Shown here: positions 33,688 through 45,270 of the stretch, piece by piece
Layout of the letters: each line of letters begins with the position of its first letter
Position numbering within the stretch: the stretch's first letter is position 1
Source: Cristatella mucedo
Taxonomy: Eukaryota > Bryozoa > Phylactolaemata > Cristatellidae
Direction: 5' to 3'
Length of the DNA: 64,000 bases
Assembly: GCA_009760855.2 (NCBI GenBank)
Contig: WPIO01000035.1
Location: 1,458,501 to 1,522,500, forward strand
The notes under the pieces: generated by a model
Seen by the model: only the letters and a program-made list of their open reading frames with translations
The model's database searches: none
What the model was told of the DNA's origin: nothing
Program-made: the position numbers and the translations under genes

Positions 33688-34101
33688 TTAATGAAGCTGA
33701 AAATAAGGGGTCTTGACTGTGGAGCTGATAGGGTCGTCCAATGAGAGGTCGCTTTGGAATATGACACCTAGATTTCGAGCTGATTTAACTGGAGATATGC
33801 TGGCAGAGCCAATTTTGAGAGTCAGCCGGTCCATTCTCTGAATCTCACTGGGTTCGCCCATAACTAGAAAGTTAGTTTTATCATTGCTTAGTTTTAGAAA
33901 ATTTGCTGCCATCCATGTGCGGATGTCATCAATGCATACAGCAAGTGAGTTTAGAGAATTTGAGGTGCTCGAAGGGAGGGAGGGATCAAAGCACTGGTAC
34001 AACTGAGTGACATCCGCATAGAAGTGAAAGCCTAGATTGTGCTTGGCAATCACATCAGCAAGAGGGAGAGTATAAACCATGAAAAGAACCGGACCTAGCA
34101 T
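33688..34101 (-). pseudogene. LINE-A RT palm with YADV instead of YADD
   Basis: 137 codons. LGPVLFMVYTLPLADVI precedes the catalytic loop, where FHFYADVTQLYQCFD places Val (codon GTC) at the second catalytic Asp (34009-34020). The change would abolish polymerase activity. The copy at 3482-3811 has the same Val at the same position. Downstream are AANFLKLSNDKTNFLV and ARNLGVIFQSDLSLDD. Confidence 0.85.
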
Positions 34102-34524
34102 GGAGTCCTCAGGTACTCCATATTTCAGAGGTACTTCAGAAGATCTATATTTGTCTATTCACATCAATACTCTGGAGTCTCCCACTGAGATAGGACCTGA
34201 ACCACTGCAGAGTAGTGCCAGTGATGCCCAGTCGAGATGAGAGGCGCTCTAGAAGAACTTTGTGATCGATGGTATCAAAAGCTGCCAAACATGATCAAGC
34301 AAAACAAGCAGAGACACTCTACCCATGTCTGCATTCCTAAGTAGGTTGTTGTATACCCTAAGCAATGCTGACTCTGTGGAGTGATTAGCTCTTAAGCCAG
34401 AATGGAACTTACTAGCAAGGTGTGAGGTTTCGATTTATGAGTTCAGCTGGTCAGCCACGACCCGTTCAGGTGTCTTTGATAGGAACGGTAATAGGGCGAC
34501 TGGGCGGTAGTTGTTTAAGTTCTC

Positions 34525-34758
34525 CTAGTCTAGTGTAGCTTTCTTGAGAAGTGGCCTGACTACAGCTTTTTTGAAGGGTGCTGGGACATGACCTGAGGCT
34601 AATGACATATTAACGATGTTAGTTATGCATTGTAGCAGCAGATCAATGCAACGTAGGAGCAGGACAGTGGGAATTGGGTCCAGAGGACTTGTTGTCTTCT
34701 TTGATTGAGATACGATCGTTAGGACTAGATCACCAGTGACCTGCTTAAATGCAGACAT
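34525..34758 (-). pseudogene. LINE-A RT N-terminal fragment
   Basis: 77 codons with SPLDPIPTVLL and SGHVPAPFKKAVVRPLLKK, the typical approach to RT motif 1 in CR1/L2 LINEs. It is separated from the endonuclease and the palm by stops or frameshifts. Confidence 0.8.
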
Positions 34759-35019
34759 TGAGGTGCAGCCAGGAACCGAGGAACATCATTCTAGTGGGGA
34801 TGTTGTCATCTCAGGGATGAATTCCCTGATCTTGTCTATCTTCTGCACAAAGAATCGAGAGACCCGATCGGCTAGATCATCACAAGGATCATCAGGTAAG
34901 GAGCTTATCTGGGAACGGTTTAGGAGACGGTTTTTTGTCGACATCAGCATTTTAGGATTGTGGATCTGTGATAAAACAATGTTTCTAGAGAAGCTAGAGT
35001 AGGCCTTTGCTAGGATCGA

Positions 35020-36174
35020 TTAGTACGACCTACAGTAGTCTTCATATGCCTGTCGATGGACAGTTAGTCTGGATCTTTTGTATGCTTTTTCAAGCTTTTG
35101 TTTTGTAGACTTGGCTAGTTTAATATCTGTGGTAAACCATAGGCTGTCTGGGCGGGGGCGCACAGTGTGCTTTGTCAGAGGTGCGAAATCTTCGAGGTTG
35201 ACAGCTAGTGTCGTGTTGTAGCTATCTACCAATGATGTCAGATCGGAGGGAGGACTGAGCAGCAGAGGTGAAGCAGATATTCTCGCACCGACAGCATCGA
35301 TGTCAAGGGTGTTGAGGTTTCGCGATTCACAGGTTATTTTAGATGAGGATGTGGGCACACACTGTTGATTAAATGAGATCTGCATGTGGTCAGATAAGCA
35401 TGATTTGTTTATAATTGGTGATGACAATGTGCAGTTGTATGAGAAAATCTGGTCGAATGTGTGACCCTTGGTTAGGGTAGGGCCCTGCACATGAGCCATA
35501 AGAGACAATGAGTCAGTCAAGGCACGAAATTCGGTGCTGAAAGCGTCAGATAAGTTATCAAAGTGAACGTTGAAATCACCCATATCGAGGAAGGATCGAT
35601 TTCTTGCACACAGAATCGAAATGAGATCAGAGAAATCTGAGATAAAGTAGGATTTGGTACCTGGTGGGCGATAGACTACAGCCACTATCGGTAGCTTGTT
35701 TTCGGGTGAGACCAGGACAATTGATTCAAAAGACTGCTTCGAGGGTACCGCAAATGGCTTGAAGTTGAATTTCGAGCGCACGATAAGAGCAACTCCACCT
35801 CCAGTTTTGATCGATCTAGGGGTGTGAAAGAACGTGAAACCAGATGGAGTAGCGTCTTTAATTGTCGGGCAGTTTATCGATTTCAGCCAAGTTTCAGTTA
35901 GGGCGAGCAGGTCGATACCATTTTCAGAAATAAGGTCGTTTATTACTAGAGGTTTATTGCACATTGAGCGAGGATTCCAAAGGCAAGCGTTAAGTCTGGC
36001 CGATGAAGTTACAACAGGCCTGATGACCACTAAGTTAGAGAGATTTACAGTGATGCATGTGGGGGAGCGTACTGAGCGGTTCGAGACAATGCTAGGAATA
36101 CCAAACGAGCGGGTACTCAGCTGGAAGCTCCTGCCCAACGAGAGGCGTCTGAGCTGGCGGTTCCGGCCACTGCG
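35020..36174 (-). pseudogene. LINE-A AP-type endonuclease, intact frame
   Basis: About 385 codons belonging to LINE-A. Motifs in order are LNACLWNPRSMCNKPLVI (Asn of the first motif), LALTETWL (catalytic Glu), VVYRPPG, MGDFNVHFDNL (the D-x-N motif) and SDHMQISF (catalytic SDH). All expected catalytic positions of an exonuclease-endonuclease-phosphatase fold are present, so this domain could still nick DNA if expressed. The open frame actually continues upstream to 36213, but those first residues derive from the LINE-B host element. It ends in a stop at 35020 before the RT frame starts. Confidence 0.85.
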
Positions 36175-37640
36175 GAGGTAGTGAGTAGTACAGAAGCAGT
36201 AGTCCAGGACCATTGAAAAGGATGAGCCACTGTCGGCAGTAGAAGAGAAGTTGTCGTTGCATAGGAATTATGGAAGAGAGTTCCACAACCTTGGACTGCC
36301 AGAGCTAAAGCTTTTGTGAGCAACGGTCTGTAAGTGGAAGAATAGAACAGCTACTTCAGTGTCCATGCAGAACCTGAGGGCGCTGAAGTGGGTGAAACTG
36401 ATGCAGCAGTTCAGCTAGATACGATTGAGCCAAGCAGTCGCAGGCCTTGTCGGTTAGCGTAAGAACTTTGCTCTGTAACTTTTGATTAAGTGGCAGCCAT
36501 CCCAGCTCTCTTAGCCAAGGATACACGAGATCAGGGCTCTCGGACTAGAAAACTAACCTCTCAGCCATATTAATAACAACCTGCAGTGGCCTACTTACTT
36601 TATTTGGTAGCCCAGACAGAAGGGAATTGCAGCAATCAAGACGAGCCAGAACTGAGGAGCTAGTTAATTTACAGCAAACCACTGTGGAATACAGCTCCTA
36701 ATCTTGGATAGGGATTGAAGTTGATGGCAGGAATTAGATGCAGTCTTCTGAATGAAGATTTTGAAATTAAGTTGCTGTCAAAAAAGGCACCAAAATTTTG
36801 AGCGCATGCTGATGGTCTCACTACAGCAATAATAATTAGAAGAGCAAAGCTTCTTAATCCAGCCACATGCTCAGGGTGTCTTATGCACAGCAGTTCATTT
36901 GTATAGTCATTCGGTCTCAGGTAGTTTTCTGACATCCAGAATCTAATGTCGAAAAGGCAAGCATTCAGTTTATTAGTTGCTGCCGAAGACACCGGCAGTT
37001 TGAATGGCAAATGCAGCTGAGTATAGTAAGCATAAAAGGGATATCATTTTCAATGGGCCATAATCACTTATCCCAGGGGTTGAGTTTAGTTGGAAAACTG
37101 CAAGCGACCTAGGACGGACCGTTGAGGGACTCCACAGATGGCCAAATTCGTGTGTTAGACCTGACCCCAGCACGACACGCATTGAACACCGTCAGACAGA
37201 TCGGCATTTTCAATCGCTCAAGTAGAACTTCGTCACCAATGGTGTTGAAAGCAGCTGGTAGATCTAGCAGAGCTAGGGCTGTGATATTATCTTCATCGTT
37301 GCCACATGAAATGTCGTAGTTAACATGGAGGAGGGCAGTTTCAGTGGAGTGCTGCTTCTTGAGCACTGACAGAAAAGCTTCTGTCATTTATTTCATTTTA
37401 ATATGTGCAACCAGCTGCTTAGCAGAAGGTTTTTCAAGAATCTTCGACAAGAAAGGAAGAAGGGAAACACAGCAATAGTGTACTCTGACCTCGGTCTCTA
37501 ATCCAGACTTTTGATATATGAGTCTAACGATGGCCAATTGCAAAAATTTCAGTATAGGGTCTTCAAGAGACGAGCTATTTTTACTAGACCATATTAAGGT
37601 AGCCACATCGCATTCAGAAACCTCGGAAAACATTTAAAAA
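36175..37640 (-). mobile_element. LINE-B host element, RT part
   Basis: Resumes the LINE-B begun at 32445 with GAGGTAGTGAGTAGTACAG and continues through the RT (36669-37010, 37109-37387, 37388-37633 fragments, e.g. TALLHVNYDISCGNDED and ALALLDLPAAFNTI). Frames are broken. Similarity ends near 37640. Confidence 0.8.
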
Positions 37641-38360
37641 AGCTCACCGTAAATATCGACTCTCGAAAACTGCTATAAGTACTAAATTCTCTGAACAGGC
37701 ATAATTAGTAACCATATTTGTATGAGGGTCCCATTTTGGGTCACCGGACCAAAAAAAAATCTGAGGCACCATTACCGTGTGAAGCTTCTACTGTTTTCTA
37801 TTTAGTGAGACAAATACAAGCAATTTTCTGAGGTGATGCAAACTCAAATTTCGCAATGCCTAAGCACGAAACGGTTAAGAGGATAATCACTTTGCTGGGG
37901 AAGTTCAGTGAGGCTTAACCGAACTTTAAAGTTCGCTAAAGTAGATAGTGCATATCAGAGAGCCCAGTTAGATTTGTCAGATGGTTTCACTACTGTTAAT
38001 TGCAAATTTATTTCTAAAAATCGTACTTTTACTGCTCTATTCCTAAACTCTAACAGCTAATTCTGTCGTAACTCAGACGCATGAGTTTATGAACTGCTTT
38101 TGATGGATTCAGCATTAATTCATCGTCAATTTATTTAGGCTTGATAAAACTCCAATCAATTGCTGGTCGTTATGTAAGCTGTGATTGCAATTTTAAAGCA
38201 TTTTGCTTCACTCGGCTCTCTAAAATGCTACTTTAAGTACAAATCAAAGTATTCATTATTAGTCAATCAGCAGCTGAACTGAAATCTGGTGAAACGAGAT
38301 TTACAAGTGGAAAAGGGCTGGTACTAGATTTTCCAACTATGTAAATGGCTTTAAGTATTA
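37641..38360. other. Intron, no feature recognised
   Basis: AT-rich intronic sequence upstream of a SINE-B and exon B1. Confidence 0.4.
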
Positions 38361-38510
38361 AAATATATATGTATTTTATTCTTTTGTATAGAGCCCTAAG
38401 AAAACCCAAGCTCTATTCTGGCGCTTTAAATATGCCTCCAAGCTCGTGCCTAAGACATCAGCCATTCCTTGGTCGGTGTAAACACCTTAACCACTGGACC
38501 AAAGCAGCTA
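38361..38510 (-). mobile_element. SINE-B
   Basis: The same design as 15218-15365 on the - strand: head with GGTCCAGTGGTTAAGGTG, diverged B-box region, then a tail AAAGCGCCAGAATAG...TTTTCTTAGGGCTC similar to the LINE-A hairpin, and an A/T tail. It lies 260 bp upstream of exon B1. Confidence 0.7.
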
Positions 38511-38770
38511 GACCAAACTGCTGGCAAAAATTGTATGCTGCAAACTTTAATATAATTATCAAAATTAATTTAAAAATTGGATTAAATTATGTACTTACAC
38601 TATAGCTCTAGGTGCACCTACATTGAGTGCAGTGTGAAAGAGATTGATTAAAATAAGATTTGCCAATAATTCTGTGCTGACTGGTTAATATACTATAACT
38701 ACAAATTTACAGCAGATATCATGTAATTTAGTGTGCTTGATTAGCTTCAGCAGATTTTTTTCCTTTATAG

Positions 38771-39151
38771 ACAAGCCATGTGTTCGGATAAGTCAAAGTG
38801 CTCAGCAGGAGAATCAGTGGTTTGGAGGCCTTGCCTACTTTGCCTGCTGTGAATGCTTATCTTGGGCATCCGCCGATGTTTATAAAGCAATCGTGAAATG
38901 GGATGCCTTCGGACCTATATCGGAGGATCCAAACAATGGTGAACTTGTCGACCATGGAAGTAGTCACAGTCGCCATATTGGAAAACCTGAGTGCAGCCAT
39001 AGATCTACTTTCATTTTGCCTCACTGGACAAAGACTGGAAGTGAAATAAAACTTGGTTGTACAGTAGACGTGTCGTACAAGCTGTATACAAATCACAGCC
39101 ATCCTAAATTTTTATTACCATCTCAGGAAATACTTAAAAGAATAAACCAAG
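38771..39151 (+). CDS. Cys-rich Ig-like exon B1
   Basis: A 381-bp internal exon (127 codons) with a strong pyrimidine-rich acceptor (TTTTTTTCCTTTATAG) and a weak donor AAG|GTGCAT, phase 1 at both ends. The donor position is fixed by alignment to B2, whose donor is canonical. Six cysteines lie at residues 4, 26, 27, 29, 75 and 97, with tryptophans at 17, 32, 44 and 86. The pattern YFACCEC, IVKW (Trp 18 residues after Cys26) and STFILPHW...IKLGC fits a C2/I-like Ig domain with an added N-terminal Cys pair. An open frame continues to a stop after the donor (39168), so a retained intron would truncate the protein early. It is paralogous to exon B2. Function unknown; an extracellular recognition or adhesion role is an inference from the fold. 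Confidence 0.72.
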
Positions 39152-40869
39152 GTGCATTTGACCTCTAAGCCATAAGTGCTTAACGCTGCCTACTCATTTT
39201 TCAGATTGTGCTATGAGTAGTAGAACGAACCCTTTAGTGAATGACTTCACAGGTAGTGAATAGGGAGAGAAAAATTATTCCCAAGATTTAGTCCTGCAAC
39301 GATGTAAGTTATTTTGTTGGTTTACAACTTGTTTTCTTGTTTTCAATTTGTGTGATTTAATGCCATTTTGATTGTTGAATCACTGATGTTTAAACTACCA
39401 AGAACTTGTATGAAAATAAAATAATCAGTGCTTGTAAATATTTTAGCTGAGCGCCGAAAGACTGAACTATGAAGCAATACATTGAAAGTTTGCAAATTTT
39501 ATAATTGCACGATTATGTCGGATCGCTTTTTTACTCATAATGAGTATGCAATTCGTAGTATGTCTAAAACATTCTGTTTGTGATCGGTTTAAAAAAATTC
39601 CGTATCTAAAATGTTCCATTTGAGAAGTTGTGTGTTTCTGCTACATTGCTTAATCTCTCTTATAAATAACCCAAGATGTGGTTACTAACAACCAAAACCG
39701 TCCACTATAGTCAAGAAAAGAAGGAACACTACGTTTCAGATGATTTTTCGCATCTAATTGTTTATTCATGGTTTTTAGCTTCTAAGCAATAATGATAAAT
39801 TACCTCTCCGATCTTCAAGCCACAAGGCATATCATCGCGTCATCGTTATAGTTCCTGCACAATATAATCAAGGAACAATGAAACCCATTTAAATTATGAC
39901 CTTGATAAGCACACAAATTCGCTTGGTATCTTTTAGATATCAGTGTTAGCATAAAGGTTAAAAGCATGAGATATATCACACAGCCCATTCAGAAGTATAT
40001 ACTTTCCACTGCCAAATAAGCTGAATTAAGTTTAAAAATTATTATAGGCCAAGTCTCGTATCTCGCAGCAACAGTGATGAAATGTTTTAGTAATAGTATC
40101 ATTAATATTGCCTCAATAAAATCCCCAGGCTACGATAGTAGAAACGCCTTCTACAACAGATGAAGGGTGTGAGGACAGTTTCCTATGCTTTAACCGATCT
40201 TTCATTAGACAAGCCCCTTAACTTCTGACCAGGCACCACAAGCACTGCATTGAATTTGGTTTTCTCAATATGTTGTCTTCAACAAGCTTTATTTGCATGG
40301 TCTTAGATCTACTTGAAAAAGTTTCCTTTGAATCTTTAATGTATTCCTCCCTTGGAAATTCATAATGGTTTCTCTATTCGGCTGGCCTATTTTGGAAATA
40401 TGAAGCTCTAGACCGTGTAACACTGAGACTCTCAATTAAGTAGGGACGGTAGTTAAAACAAATATGTACTCATTCTCGCTATTTTTGCTAATGTAAAGCA
40501 CCATTAGAACATGCAAGATATCTTGCTTGAGAGCTCGATCTTATTTTTAAAGTCATGCACTGTAACATCAATTTTTGTAACATGAGTTTCTGAAAGTATA
40601 GAAGTTCTGTAACAATCCCGAAGGAAAAAAAATTTCAAAAAAATCTGTTGTGATAACTTTAGTCAGATATAGGCAATGTGAGGGCAATGCAATACAGTTG
40701 TCAGCGACAATATGCTTACATAGAACAATCGATACTGCATACCTAAAATAAATCATTATGATTGTTTAAAATTATGTGCAGTAAAATCCTTAAATTCAGA
40801 TTATGTATTCCTAGTTTAAGTTTGAATTGGCAGCTGAATGGGAGCTCAGTACGTAAATTTTCCAGGCTA
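39152..40869. other. Intron after B1, no repeat recognised
   Basis: The first 70 bp include ATTGTGCTATGAGTAG, similar to ATTGTGCTATGGATAGG just after exon B2, so the flank may have been duplicated with the exon. Otherwise AT-rich with nothing recognisable. Confidence 0.45.
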
Positions 40870-40970
40870 AAGCTGCTCGATACGACGATGCTCGACCCCA
40901 CGACCTCAGCCAGGATGCAATGCAGGAGCTGGTGTTAACTTGCTTACATTTCTGCCACTGGTCTAGTCTG
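40870..40970 (-). mobile_element. SINE-like remnant
   Basis: On the - strand it carries AGACCAGTGGCAGAAATG, GCTGAGGTCGTGGGGTCGAGC, similar to the SINE-B head. No LINE-A-like tail is detectable. Confidence 0.4.
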
Positions 40971-41814
40971 CGATTGCAAGTGAAACGAGGATTTTGTAGA
41001 AAAATACAACACGTTAGAGATCTAGTGAAGCAGCACTTATCAAGACTAATTAAAAATTTAAAAGTTATGAGACCTCTTTCTAAGTAATTCAAAAACTTGA
41101 TAATTATTATACCTTTGTCATAGTAATTAAAATTATCTCATATTGAGGACACTACATTAGCTGATCTCTCACGTATTGACGTTAATTTTTTGCAGCCTTA
41201 ATACTTTAGATGCAAAAGCTTTGCCTCTCATTGTACTTAACTAGTAAATATAGCAACATCACAGTCAGCTCTAAAGGATCTCGGGATTACATATCCTTGT
41301 GCTCGGCCAATCTCTTTCAGACTTTAGCAACACAATACTTTGAAGATTTTATGTTATGAATATTATTAGGCTAATGAATGCCCAGCTGCAAAAAATTACA
41401 CAGAAAGGAGTGACGAACTTCTAATAAATATCTAATTCCCGGAAAAATGCATGCGTGCAAGTACATGCACCAAATCACAACTTTACCGACTAGTGGATGC
41501 TCAGTGACAATCAGTAATGGATTATGTCATTTTTACTCCTTTAATAATGAATGAGAGCAGGATCGGCTAGAATAAAAGTGTTCGACGAATATTGTTCAAT
41601 AGATGTCTTACTTTCATGAAGGAAATGGTAAACTTATTTTAAATTTTATGAGATACTACTGTTCAGTTCAAATGAGATACAATTTCCTATTACAATGCTA
41701 TGGAACAAATCAGAAGATATATCTATAAAAATATGTAATGAAAGTGAATCAGTAGTCTAGGGGCCATTACCTTGGCAAAAGAAGTGAGTTATCATTATAA
41801 TAACATTAGTACAA
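40971..41814. other. Intron, no feature recognised
   Basis: AT-rich, nothing recognisable. Confidence 0.4.
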
Positions 41815-42645
41815 TTATTATTACACTCGATGAAGCACCATCGGAGAACTCAATCTCTTTCTAGGCACTTGAAATCCGTTCCAAATGAAACATGATCTAA
41901 CGGTGGGTGAAATCGTGTTCGATAAACAGCATGAATAACGAAGTTAAGGGTGATGTTGGCAGGGTCAGCATGCAAGTGTGGTTATAGGCAGCATGCAACC
42001 GAGTCAGAATGCATAAGCACATACAGGACCAATCACAGGGACCTGCTAAATGCTGTCTTAAATAGTCGAGTCTTAAATTTGTTTTTAAAAGTAGTAATGT
42101 CAGTGAATATCGTCACACAAGTCGGGAAGGCGTTCTAGGCTTGGGAGTGCAATGACTAAATGCATGGTCTTCAAAGAAATTTTCAGTTTGTATGAGTTAT
42201 AGGTAAGGAGCTAGATTCCGAAATTTGGATGGTGCGATAGTAGGCCTTGCAGTGGAGTAGATGTGATAGGTAGGCTGCAGCCAAATAATGTAAACCTTGA
42301 CGTCAATACGTTGTTTGACTGGTAGCCAGTGCAGGTCGGCGAGAAGTGGTTTGATGTGGCAACATTGAAGCTCACGACGGACAAGCCTAGCTGCAGAGTT
42401 TTGCACCAGCTGTAAGCACCTGATTGCACAAGCCATTAGGCCAGCAAGGAGTAAGTTACAGAAGTCGGGACGGGATGTCACACATGCAGGGAGCAACTTA
42501 GACATGGTATCCTTATCTAAACAAGCCCGATTCTTGAAATAGTTATCTAGCTGAAATTAGTCAGACTTGACTGCTGAACTGATGTGGTCATCCAACGAAA
42601 GGCCACTTTGGATTATGTCACAGAGTTTGTGCAGGTTCAATAGGA
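41815..42645 (-). mobile_element. LINE-A 3' fragment, decayed
   Basis: (ATT)/(TAA)-type tail, then the terminal hairpin region (GAAGCACCATCGGAGAACTC), 3' UTR and RT C-terminus (42197-42505, 42211-42429, with TSRPDFCNLLLAG and LHWLPVKQRIDVK). Frames are broken. It is followed directly by a second LINE-A in the same orientation. Confidence 0.8.
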
Positions 42646-43105
42646 GATAATAATAATAATAATGCACTTGATAAAGCTCTCTCAGAGAACTTAATCTCTC
42701 TCTAGGTGATTTACATTTGCTGCCAAGGGAAATGCAATTGAATGGTGAGTAATATCATGATTGATAAACAGCGTGAACAACATGGTTAGGGGTGACATGC
42801 ACAGGATCAGCATGCAAATGTGGTTAGTGGCAGCATGCACAGCGTCAGCACACATAAGCACATGAAAGACGAATCACTGGGTCCCACGAAATGGTGTCCT
42901 AAATAGGTGTGTTTAAAATTTTTTTTTTAAATGTGGTCAAGTCAGGGGGTGTTCTGAAGCAAGTCGGGAGGGAGTTCCAGGCTTTAGGAGCCCAAGAACT
43001 AAACGCACGGTCTCCAAAGAATTTGAGCTTTGTACGAGGTACTAGTAGACTGTTGGATTCCGAAAAGCGGGTGGTACGATGCTTGGCCTGGTGGGGGAAA
43101 CCAGT
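42646..43105 (-). mobile_element. LINE-A 3' fragment
   Basis: (TAA)n tail at 42646-42662, hairpin, 3' UTR and a short RT C-terminal open frame (42899-43165 includes FPHQAKHRTTRFSES and FGDRAFSSWAPKAWNSLP). It abuts the preceding LINE-A in tandem. The boundary at 43105 is the 5' truncation. Confidence 0.8.
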
Positions 43106-43474
43106 TGGTAAGAAAGATGCGGTCAGATATTTACCAATCAGCTCATCAAAAGTTATTAAATGCATAGGAGAAACTCTAGTGATATACTTGTATGTAATTG
43201 ATATGCTCTTCTGGAGCTCACAGCCTCAGCTATTGTAGAATGGTTTGATAGAACTCGTAGGATGTGGCCGTTGGGCAACTCAGTTCAGTAAGAGGTGGTG
43301 CTCGTATGAATGGAATATACGGACTTACTTCAGGCTAGCACATGTTCACGAAGACGGAGTCGGTTGGTCGACAGAGGGGGATTCAATTCCTTTGCATGGA
43401 GATGGAGTGACTACTGTTAGTCCCATGCTGTAAACTATTTATTTCCTGCTGGCAGCAACAATTTGTATGATAAT
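43106..43474. other. No feature firmly recognised
   Basis: Unique-looking. GGGGGATTCAATTCC at about 43375-43390 resembles a Pol III B-box, but no A-box or SINE body is evident. Confidence 0.35.
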
Positions 43475-43640
43475 AATAATACATTTGTATAGTGACCTGA
43501 GTTAACTCAAAAATCTCTTCCTCGGCACTTAAAAATTGCTGTAAGGGAAGCATCATTAAATGGTTAGTGGTAGCGTGCTCAATGACAACAAGCACAACAT
43601 AATTAGAGGTGGCATACAAAAGGTCAGGATGCAAATATTG
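43475..43640 (-). mobile_element. LINE-A-like 3' stub, divergent subfamily
   Basis: Starts with ATAATAATAATACATTTG and TATAGTGACCTGAGTTAACTC, related to the LINE-A terminus but with a TATA/GTGACC form also seen in SINE-B tails. The 3' UTR follows, diverged. Confidence 0.55.
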
Positions 43641-43750
43641 TTAAAAAAAATGCTAGATGATTTAACAGCCTCTTTTGTATGGATACGGATGGGTCTTGGA
43701 GGCTATTGCCACTGCTTACAGCGGCAATAAAGGATCGCCCACGCAATAAT
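43641..43750 (-). mobile_element. SINE-C 3' part
   Basis: On the - strand it reads GGGCGATCCTTTATTGCC, GTAAGCAGTGGCAATAGCC, TACAAAAGAGGCTGTTAAATC, matching the SINE-C body. The tRNA-like head is missing; a LINE-A tail follows at once. Confidence 0.65.
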
Positions 43751-43756
43751 GATATT

Positions 43757-44553
43757 GACAATAATAATAACACTGCACTTGATAAAGCGACCTCAGAGAA
43801 CTCAATCTCTTTCTAGGCGCTTTACATTTGCTACAAAAGGAACGTGGTTAAATTGGTGAGTAATATCATGCTTGCTAAACAGCATGAATAACATGGTTAG
43901 GGGTGACATGCACAGGGTCAGCATGCAAATGCAGTTAGTGGCAGCAAGCACAGTGTCAGCACGCATAAGCACATGAAGGGCGAATTACATAGACCCACTA
44001 AATGCTGTCCTCAATAGATGTGTTTTTAAGTTCTTTTTAATTGTGGTCAGGTCAGGGGATGTTCTGACGCAGGTCGAAAGGAGTTCCAGGCTTCGGGAGC
44101 ATACGAGCTAAATGCACGGTCTCCAAAGGACTTGAGGTTTGTACGAGTTATTTGTAGACTGTTGGATTCCAAAAAGCGGTTGGTACGATGCTTGGCCTGA
44201 TGGGGTAGTTTATCTGAGAGATAGGCTGGAGCCAAAGAATGAAGTGACCTAAAAGAGCGTGTCAAAACCGTAAAGTCAATCCGTTGCTTGACTGGTAGCA
44301 AGTGCAGGTCGGCCAGAAGTGGTGTAAGGTGGAAACTTGCTATGCTCACGACAGACAAGCCTAGCTGTGGAGTTTTGCACAAGCTGCAATCGCCTGATGG
44401 CATATGCTGGTAGGCCAGTAAGCAGTGAATTGCAGAAGTCGAGACGGGATGTCACGAATGCATGGACCAACTTGGACGTGGTATCCTTATCTAAATAAGC
44501 CCGAATTTTAGCAATGTTATAAAGCTGAATATAGGCAGATTTGACTATGGAGC
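43757..44553 (-). mobile_element. LINE-A 3' fragment
   Basis: Tail, hairpin (AAAGCGACCTCAGAG...CTAGGCGCTTT), 3' UTR and RT C-terminus (44047-44403 and 44276-44470, with SRLDFCNSLLTGLPAYAIR). One frameshift splits the frame. It ends about 10 bp before a 0.7-kb direct repeat. Confidence 0.85.
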
Positions 44554-44563
44554 CTATATGTAC

Positions 44564-45267
44564 AGGAGTACAAACTTATTTATGCATAAGTTTAAATATG
44601 GTATCACTTGTACTTATTACGTTATGGTTTAATCCTAACAATTGAGATATTATAGAAAATGATATAACCATAAACCTGATTAAAGAATGAAGATGAGACC
44701 AAGCTTCGTGAATTTACCTGCTATCAACTTTCGAGGCTGCAGAAAACAATAATGTCATTGAATGATGTCATCTCAATAAACAGCAAATGGTTGTTGCTTG
44801 TGTGGTAGCAAGAATGTTCAAATCGGTGAACATAAAACCGGCCAGGCGGTTTTACTTGGCTACAAGGTTATGTAAGCATAATACTAGAAGGTTAGTTTAC
44901 ATGACACCTATTAAGATTTAAGATATATTCAGCTTAGAAATAGAAGTTTTCCTATTTGAAACTACTGCGGGAGTTTTTAATAAAAAAAATTACACTGCAA
45001 CTGTTGATGGCAGATCATATTGAGTATCTTTAGAACAGCTCGCTAACACTAGTCCCACTTGAAAATATAGATGGAGCGCTGCAGCAGGCTCCCCTACTGT
45101 AAACTGAAACCAAGACTATGCAATCAGCATGTTTTTCTCCGAAATCTGCTCGAATGTTAAAGTTACTCAAAATTTAATCTAAGTGGAGCAACTTGAATAA
45201 AATCACACAAATACAAAACTAAAAGTACTTTGGTTGATGCAAATTGGCACTCTAAGAAGTTCCGAGC
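44564..45267. repeat. 0.7-kb direct repeat, copy 1
   Basis: Matches 46201-46918 along its whole length with scattered differences, from AGGAGTACAAACTTATTTAT to GCACTCTAAGAAGT(T)CCGAGC. It has no TG...CA ends, no terminal inverted repeats that I can see and no coding frame. It is separated from copy 2 by a LINE-A fossil and 0.4 kb of other sequence. Confidence 0.8.
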
Positions 45268-45270
45268 TAG

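Larger units (their letters stand above)
32920..36174 (-). mobile_element. LINE-A, longest copy (3255 bp), inserted in LINE-B
   Basis: The most complete LINE-A here, on the - strand. It is flanked by a perfect GAGGT duplication (32915-32919 and 36175-36179) and interrupts a - strand LINE-B. From 5' to 3' it has an N-terminal segment and AP-type endonuclease (35020-36174), linker, RT N-terminal part (34525-34758), palm (33688-34101), RT C-terminus (33157-33642), 3' UTR, terminal hairpin and (TAA)n tail. The endonuclease frame is intact, but the RT is split by frameshifts and its catalytic box reads YADV. The 5' end still lacks any recognisable start region, so it may be truncated. Confidence 0.9.
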
